From JANOGU01 sp031406135 (GTDB lineage Bacteria > Pseudomonadota > Alphaproteobacteria > Rhodobacterales > Rhodobacteraceae), in the NCBI GenBank assembly GCA_031406135.1, contig JANOGU010000326.1, forward strand, positions 1-9,146: DNA of 9,146 nt, given 5' to 3'. The notes below the pieces were generated by a model. That model had not been told where the DNA came from and did no database searches. It saw nothing but the letters and a program-made list of their open reading frames with translations. The stretch's first letter is position 1; the number at the start of each line of letters is the position of its first letter. A program made the position numbers and the translations under genes. Below, piece after piece: positions 6,151 through 9,146 of the stretch.

Positions 6151-6215
6151 TCCCGTCCCTCCCGCGGCGCGAGACCAGTGTTCGCCACCTGACACAAGTT
6201 TCCCGATGGAAGAAG

Positions 6216-6268
6216 GGGATCGGACACCAATCCAACATCCCTGGGCGAAAGGGTCAGGTGACGGCTCC
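6216..6268 (+). repeat. Imperfect direct repeat, left copy
   Basis: Left copy of an intergenic repeat also found at 7625-7678 in the same orientation. The shared core includes AATCCAACATCCCTG, a central GCGAAAGG, and TGACGGCTCC at the right end. Across 6224-6268 I count about 40 of 46 aligned positions identical, with one indel. Similarity weakens outward but includes GGGA at the left. A further shared GTTCTGAC lies beyond the right edge (6331-6338 here, 7696-7703 there), so the original element may be longer and internally rearranged. It fills much of the 201-bp gap between mobB and the DUF1330 gene. Confidence 0.85.
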
Positions 6269-6351
6269 CGGCCTGAAGCGGAAGATCCTCTTGGAAGACT
6301 GAACGGACGCGGTTGGTCAAGCCAGCGCCCGTTCTGACGTTAGCCTGGACG

Positions 6352-6678
6352 TCAGCCTGCCTTCAGATACGGAATCGCCCCGGCGATGTCCGAGTCGTCG
6401 ATGACGTGGAAATTCGACACGCTGCCCGCCTGCCGCGCCCGACCGTAGGGTGCGTATTCGGGATCGGCCGCGAAATCGTCGAGCGCCTGCCTGGTCGGAA
6501 ACTCGATGATCGCGATCAGCGTGCTGTCCTTTTCGGCACCTTCCAGCGTCTCGATCTTGCCACTCCGGGACAGGTAGCGCCCGCCATGTTTCTCCACAAG
6601 CGTATGGACGTTCGTCGCGTATTCCGGGACCCAGCCATCGTTGGTGACCTTGATGTCGGCGATCAGGTAAACGGTCAT
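6352..6678 (-). CDS. DUF1330 family protein
   Basis: A 108-residue small cytoplasmic protein with the ferredoxin-like alpha/beta pattern of DUF1330. It has the N-terminal strand MTVYLIADIKV, HGGRYLSRSGKIETLEG (36-52), which is the most characteristic block, and the later LIAIIEFPTRQALDDFAADPEY pattern (only part quoted here), followed by YGRARQAG. Biochemical roles of the family are not settled; members are dimeric alpha-beta barrels found in many operons. The ATG at 6678 has AAGGA 8 bases upstream. It is divergent from the HxlR gene across 171 bp, and is therefore a likely regulated target. With the HxlR gene it lies between two copies of a direct repeat. Confidence 0.88.
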   Translation of the reverse strand: MTVYLIADIKVTNDGWVPEYATNVHTLVEKHGGRYLSRSGKIETLEGAEKDSTLIAIIEFPTRQALDDFAADPEYAPYGRARQAGSVSNFHVIDDSDIAGAIPYLKAG

Positions 6679-6733
6679 TCTCGCGGTCCTTTTTGGGTGG
6701 CGCAGCGGATGTGCGGCGTCACGTATCAGCAGT

Positions 6734-6831
6734 CTGTCTGAACGCCTGCGATGTTCTCTAGTCACGGAACTGAACCGGCCGATACAGTTTCTGGACTATC
6801 CCTGTGCGTTCCGGACGCTACCCTGTCTGAA
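6734..6831. promoter_or_regulatory. Two direct copies of CTGTCTGAA in the DUF1330/HxlR gap
   Basis: CTGTCTGAA occurs at 6734-6742 and again at 6823-6831, 89 bp apart start to start (close to 8.5 helical turns), between the divergent starts at 6678 and 6850. HxlR regulators bind paired sites near their own promoter, so these are candidate half-sites. No compact palindrome was found, and chance is not excluded. No convincing -10/-35 pair was identified in the gap. Confidence 0.25.
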
Positions 6832-6849
6832 AACCCGGGAAGGAAGACC

Positions 6850-7542
6850 ATGCCAAACGCCGGATACAAACAGTTCTGCCCGCTGGCGATGGCCGCCGAG
6901 GTGCTCTGCACGCGCTGGACCATGGTTCTGCTGCGGGAGATGATCGCAGGCTCGACCCGGTTCAACGATCTGCGGCGAGGGGTGCCGAAGATGTCTCCGA
7001 CGCTCTTGTCGCAACGTCTGAAGGATCTCGAGGCGGCCGCTATTATTGAAAGGACGCCGATGCCTTCGGAGAGGGGCGTGTTCGAATATCGACTGACGGA
7101 CGCGGGCAAGGACCTCCGCGAGGTTGTCATGGCCATGGGCATGTGGGGGCAGAAATGGGTCGAGTCGTCCCTGTCCCTCAAGAATCTCGACCCCTCGCTC
7201 CTGATGTGGGACATGCGCCGGAACCTGAACCCCGAGCCGCTGCCGAAACGGCGCGTGGTGGTTCAGTTCATCTATCACGATCTTCCGACGACGAAACGGA
7301 ACTGGTGGCTGGTGATCGAACCGGCGGGCGACGTGGACCTCTGCTGGGCGGATCCGGGGTTCGACGTCGACCTCTACGTCTCCACCGATCTCCGCACCAT
7401 GACGGCTATCTGGATGGGCGTCACCGACGTGGCCTCGGAAGCCGCCAAGTTCGAGTTTTCCGGCGCGCGTGACGTTTCCAACTCCATCCAGACCTGGCTG
7501 GGGCTGAGTCCCTTCGCGGTGCAAGCAAAGCTCGTCGCCTGA
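6850..7542 (+). CDS. HxlR-type winged-helix regulator with C-terminal SCP2-like extension
   Basis: A 230-residue transcriptional regulator. Residues 8-100 are an HxlR/MarR-like winged helix: QFCPLAMAAEVLCTRWTMVLL (8-28) carries the family's conserved Cys (Cys10) and the RWT-LL pattern, and SPTLLSQRLKDLEAA (49-63) is the recognition helix. GVFEYRLTDAGKDL (76-89) is the wing. The N-terminal Cys is the one used for thiol sensing of quinones or oxidants in YodB, HypR and QorR. Typical HxlR proteins have 100-150 residues. The extra C-terminal 100 residues include WWLVIEPAGDVDLCWADPG and FDVDLYVSTDLRTMTAIWMG, a pattern reminiscent of SCP2-like lipid-binding folds, so this may be a ligand domain. 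The ATG at 6850 has AGGAAG at 6841-6846; an upstream ATG at 6751 lacks family similarity. It is divergent from DUF1330. Confidence 0.88.
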   Translation: MPNAGYKQFCPLAMAAEVLCTRWTMVLLREMIAGSTRFNDLRRGVPKMSPTLLSQRLKDLEAAAIIERTPMPSERGVFEYRLTDAGKDLREVVMAMGMWGQKWVESSLSLKNLDPSLLMWDMRRNLNPEPLPKRRVVVQFIYHDLPTTKRNWWLVIEPAGDVDLCWADPGFDVDLYVSTDLRTMTAIWMGVTDVASEAAKFEFSGARDVSNSIQTWLGLSPFAVQAKLVA

Positions 7543-7624
7543 GTTTGGCGAACATGGACGTAGGTTTTTGTCCGCATGGCTGCCTCCTGAAGCGCTGTCC
7601 AAGCAACGCGGCGCGCCAGATGCC
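7543..7624. other. Intergenic stretch with an orphan Shine-Dalgarno and start codon
   Basis: On the minus strand AGGAGG (7588-7583) lies 5 bases before an ATG (7577-7575). The open frame runs 12 codons (MRTKTYVHVRQT) before entering the antisense of the HxlR gene, and stops at 7374 after 67 residues in all. Past those 12 codons nothing resembles a protein family. This could be a decayed gene start cut off by the neighbouring islet, a very small protein gene, or chance. I do not call it a gene. Confidence 0.25.
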
Positions 7625-7678
7625 GGGACTGAACACCTAATCCAACATCCCTGAGCGAAAGGCTGAGTTGACGGCTCC
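7625..7678 (+). repeat. Imperfect direct repeat, right copy
   Basis: Right copy of the repeat at 6216-6268, same orientation, lying between the convergent HxlR and cyclase genes. The core AATCCAACATCCCTG, a central GCGAAAGG and TGACGGCTCC are shared. To its right the minus strand reads, in one frame, a segment containing ALGQKR. This recalls the dispersed intergenic repeats of Alphaproteobacteria that are often mistranslated as short proteins; this resemblance is weak. The two copies bracket the DUF1330/HxlR pair. Confidence 0.85.
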
Positions 7679-7810
7679 GAACCAATATCGGCCGCGTTCT
7701 GACTGTGGCTCTATTTCGTTTCTGGCCCAAAGCTGCCGCTGCCTGAACACCTGCCGGACGGCCGCTTGGGTACAGGTGACAGTCCGGCATGGCGCCAGCG
7801 CATCGTTTAC

Positions 7811-9146
7811 CTAAGCCGCGCCGATGATTGTCAGCCTGAACAATTCGACCGGCTCTCGAATGCCCTTCAGAGATACTTCGCCTCTGGATTCGACCTGGAA
7901 GCGGTCTTCAACCGCGATGCTCGCCCGTGGACTGAGCAGGATCTCGCCATCAAGGGCTTCGTCGCAGAGGCGCGAGGCAAGGTTGATCGCCGTGCCGGAA
8001 GCCGTGTAGTCGAAACGGCCCCCGGAACCCACCATGCCGACAGTCGCGTAGCCCATCGAGATGCCGACGCCGAAGCCCAGCCTGTGGCCGAGGCGCTTCC
8101 ACTGCTGGCCCAGTTCGGCCATCCGGGCGCGCATCGCGATGGCCAGCTGCACCGCTTCGCCGGCCGGATCGTCACAAGGCAGCGGATCGTTGAAGAGAAC
8201 CATGATGCCGTCGCCCATCCGATGATCGACCCCGGCGCCATGTGCGTTGATCAGCTTTCCCATTTCCTCGTGATAGGTCTGCAGGACCTCGATGGTCTCT
8301 TCCGGCTCTGCCGTCTCGCAAAAGGCGCTGAATCCGCGGATGTCGCAGAACAGAACGCCCAGAAGCGCCCGGTGACTGGAGAGCATCTTTTCCGACCCCG
8401 ATGAGATGACCGTATCGGCCACGGCGGCGGGCAGGAACCGCTTCAGCCGCCCCATCCGCTCGATCTCGCCGACCTGATCCTGCACACGGCTGCCAAGCTC
8501 TGCGTTCAGCGCCTCCAGCGCCTTGAACTGGCGGACGTTCTCGATGGCGATGACGGCCTGGGCGGCGAAGGTTTCGACGAGGGATATCTCGTCGGCGGTG
8601 AAGGGGCGCACCTCGCGGCGGTAGATCAAAATACAGCTGACCGTTCTGCCACCGCTGAACAGGGGTACCGCGAGTAACGTACGGATGCCTTCGTCGTCCA
8701 CCGCCACGACGCGTTTCGGATCGCCCGAACGGTAAAGGTCGGTGTCAGCCATGTCGTGCAGATGCACGATCCGGCCCTCGCGCATGCAGGTCGAGGGCGC
8801 ATGGTCCGAGTCCATCGACCAGACCGTCTCGCCGACCGGCATCAATTTCGAGACGTGATCACCCCAATCGGCCACCATCACCGCATGGCTGCGATCTTCG
8901 CTGATGATATTGAGTGTGGCCATCGACGCGTGGCAAAGCTCGGCCGCCTTGCGCAGGACGACGTCGAACACCGGGCGGTCGTCATCGCGGCTCTGGCTGA
9001 TGACTTCCAGGATTTCCCGCGTCGCCGCCTCACGCGCCAGCCGCGTCTGCAACTCGCGGAACTGGCGGACGTTCTCGATGGCGATGACCGCCTGTGCGGC
9101 GAAGGTTTCGACAATCTGGATCTCTGGCTGCGAAAACGGCCGAACA
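7811..9146 (-). CDS. Tandem-GAF class III adenylate/guanylate cyclase, C-terminal part (runs off right edge)
   Basis: Makes cyclic nucleotide from ATP or GTP in response to a sensed ligand. The visible 444 residues, read toward the C-terminus, are: the last helix of one GAF domain (9146 to about 9050); a complete second GAF domain (about 9025 to 8530); a coiled linker (LGSRVQDQVGEIERM); and a class III catalytic domain (about 8360 to 7850). Metal-binding aspartates lie in LFCDIRGFS (Asp codon 8344-8342) and MGDGIMVLF (8212-8210). The Asn and Arg of AINLASRL are present. The adenine-specifying Lys is replaced by His (VDHRMGDG, 8224-8222) and the usual Asp by Thr (SGTAIN, 7993-7991). Both are seen in the alphaproteobacterial subgroup with the NDPLPCDDPA segment. 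The N-terminus is missing, and further GAF or other sensor domains probably lie to the right. It converges on the HxlR gene. Confidence 0.9.
   Translation of the reverse strand, partial: VRPFSQPEIQIVETFAAQAVIAIENVRQFRELQTRLAREAATREILEVISQSRDDDRPVFDVVLRKAAELCHASMATLNIISEDRSHAVMVADWGDHVSKLMPVGETVWSMDSDHAPSTCMREGRIVHLHDMADTDLYRSGDPKRVVAVDDEGIRTLLAVPLFSGGRTVSCILIYRREVRPFTADEISLVETFAAQAVIAIENVRQFKALEALNAELGSRVQDQVGEIERMGRLKRFLPAAVADTVISSGSEKMLSSHRALLGVLFCDIRGFSAFCETAEPEETIEVLQTYHEEMGKLINAHGAGVDHRMGDGIMVLFNDPLPCDDPAGEAVQLAIAMRARMAELGQQWKRLGHRLGFGVGISMGYATVGMVGSGGRFDYTASGTAINLASRLCDEALDGEILLSPRASIAVEDRFQVESRGEVSLKGIREPVELFRLTIIGAA
8525..8578. repeat. GAF-end duplication, copy 1
   Basis: This 54-base segment matches 9059-9112 at 52 of 54 positions, in the same orientation and frame. 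It encodes the final GAF helix VETFAAQAVIAIENVRQF. The near identity at DNA level points to recent duplication or gene conversion between tandem GAF modules. Confidence 0.9.
9059..9112. repeat. GAF-end duplication, copy 2
   Basis: Second copy of the 54-base segment at 8525-8578, encoding the last helix of the upstream GAF domain, whose body lies beyond the window. Only two base changes separate the copies. The spacing of 534 bases equals one GAF-plus-linker unit of 178 codons. Confidence 0.9.

Noticed and set aside
6060..6741. Short open frames on both strands across the mobB/DUF1330 gap
   Set aside because: They run from the repeat into known genes in wrong frames. The peptide similarity between the frames at the two repeats only reflects the DNA repeat.

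Overview
The window is GC-rich, densely coded DNA that looks like a chromosome segment of an alphaproteobacterium, most likely a member of the Rhodobacterales (Rhodobacter/Roseobacter type). The best pointers are a TrcR (DUF1013) cell-cycle regulator, which is essentially restricted to Alphaproteobacteria, the MaeB-type malic enzyme, and the multi-GAF class III nucleotide cyclase. No tRNA, rRNA, CRISPR array, phage gene or intact insertion sequence was seen. No gap between genes exceeds about 300 bases.

Layout, left to right. (1) 1-1055, minus strand: the first 118 residues of an NADP-malic enzyme, which runs off the left edge, preceded by a secreted RNase T2. (2) 1144-1899, plus strand: trcR, divergent from the RNase across an 88-bp gap that holds a perfect palindrome. 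(3) 2005-3031, minus: a 99-residue three-helix membrane protein and a 215-residue secreted protein, both unrecognised. (4) 3112-4805: a PIG3-type NAD(P)H-quinone oxidoreductase (minus) divergent from a TetR-like regulator (plus). (5) 4808-6150, minus: mobB, translationally coupled by an ATGA overlap to a DUF429-like (RNase H-fold) gene. The latter converges on the TetR-like gene with only 2 bp between stop codons, inside a perfect 12-bp palindrome. (6) 6352-7542: a DUF1330 gene (minus) divergent from an HxlR regulator with a possible SCP2-like C-terminus (plus). This pair is bracketed by two imperfect direct repeats of about 53 bp (6216-6268 and 7625-7678). (7) 7811-9146, minus: the C-terminal 444 residues of a tandem-GAF class III nucleotidyl cyclase, running off the right edge.

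Functionally, two units look like regulator/target pairs: the TetR-like protein with the quinone oxidoreductase, and the HxlR protein with DUF1330. HxlR proteins often sense quinones or other electrophiles through an N-terminal cysteine, which is present here. MobB and its partner form a probable two-gene molybdenum-cofactor-linked unit. The rest are unrelated housekeeping or signalling genes. I found no clear evidence of a new multi-gene system. The most unusual items are the repeat-bracketed DUF1330/HxlR islet, the conserved-looking but unexplained MobB partner, and the palindrome holding two convergent stop codons.
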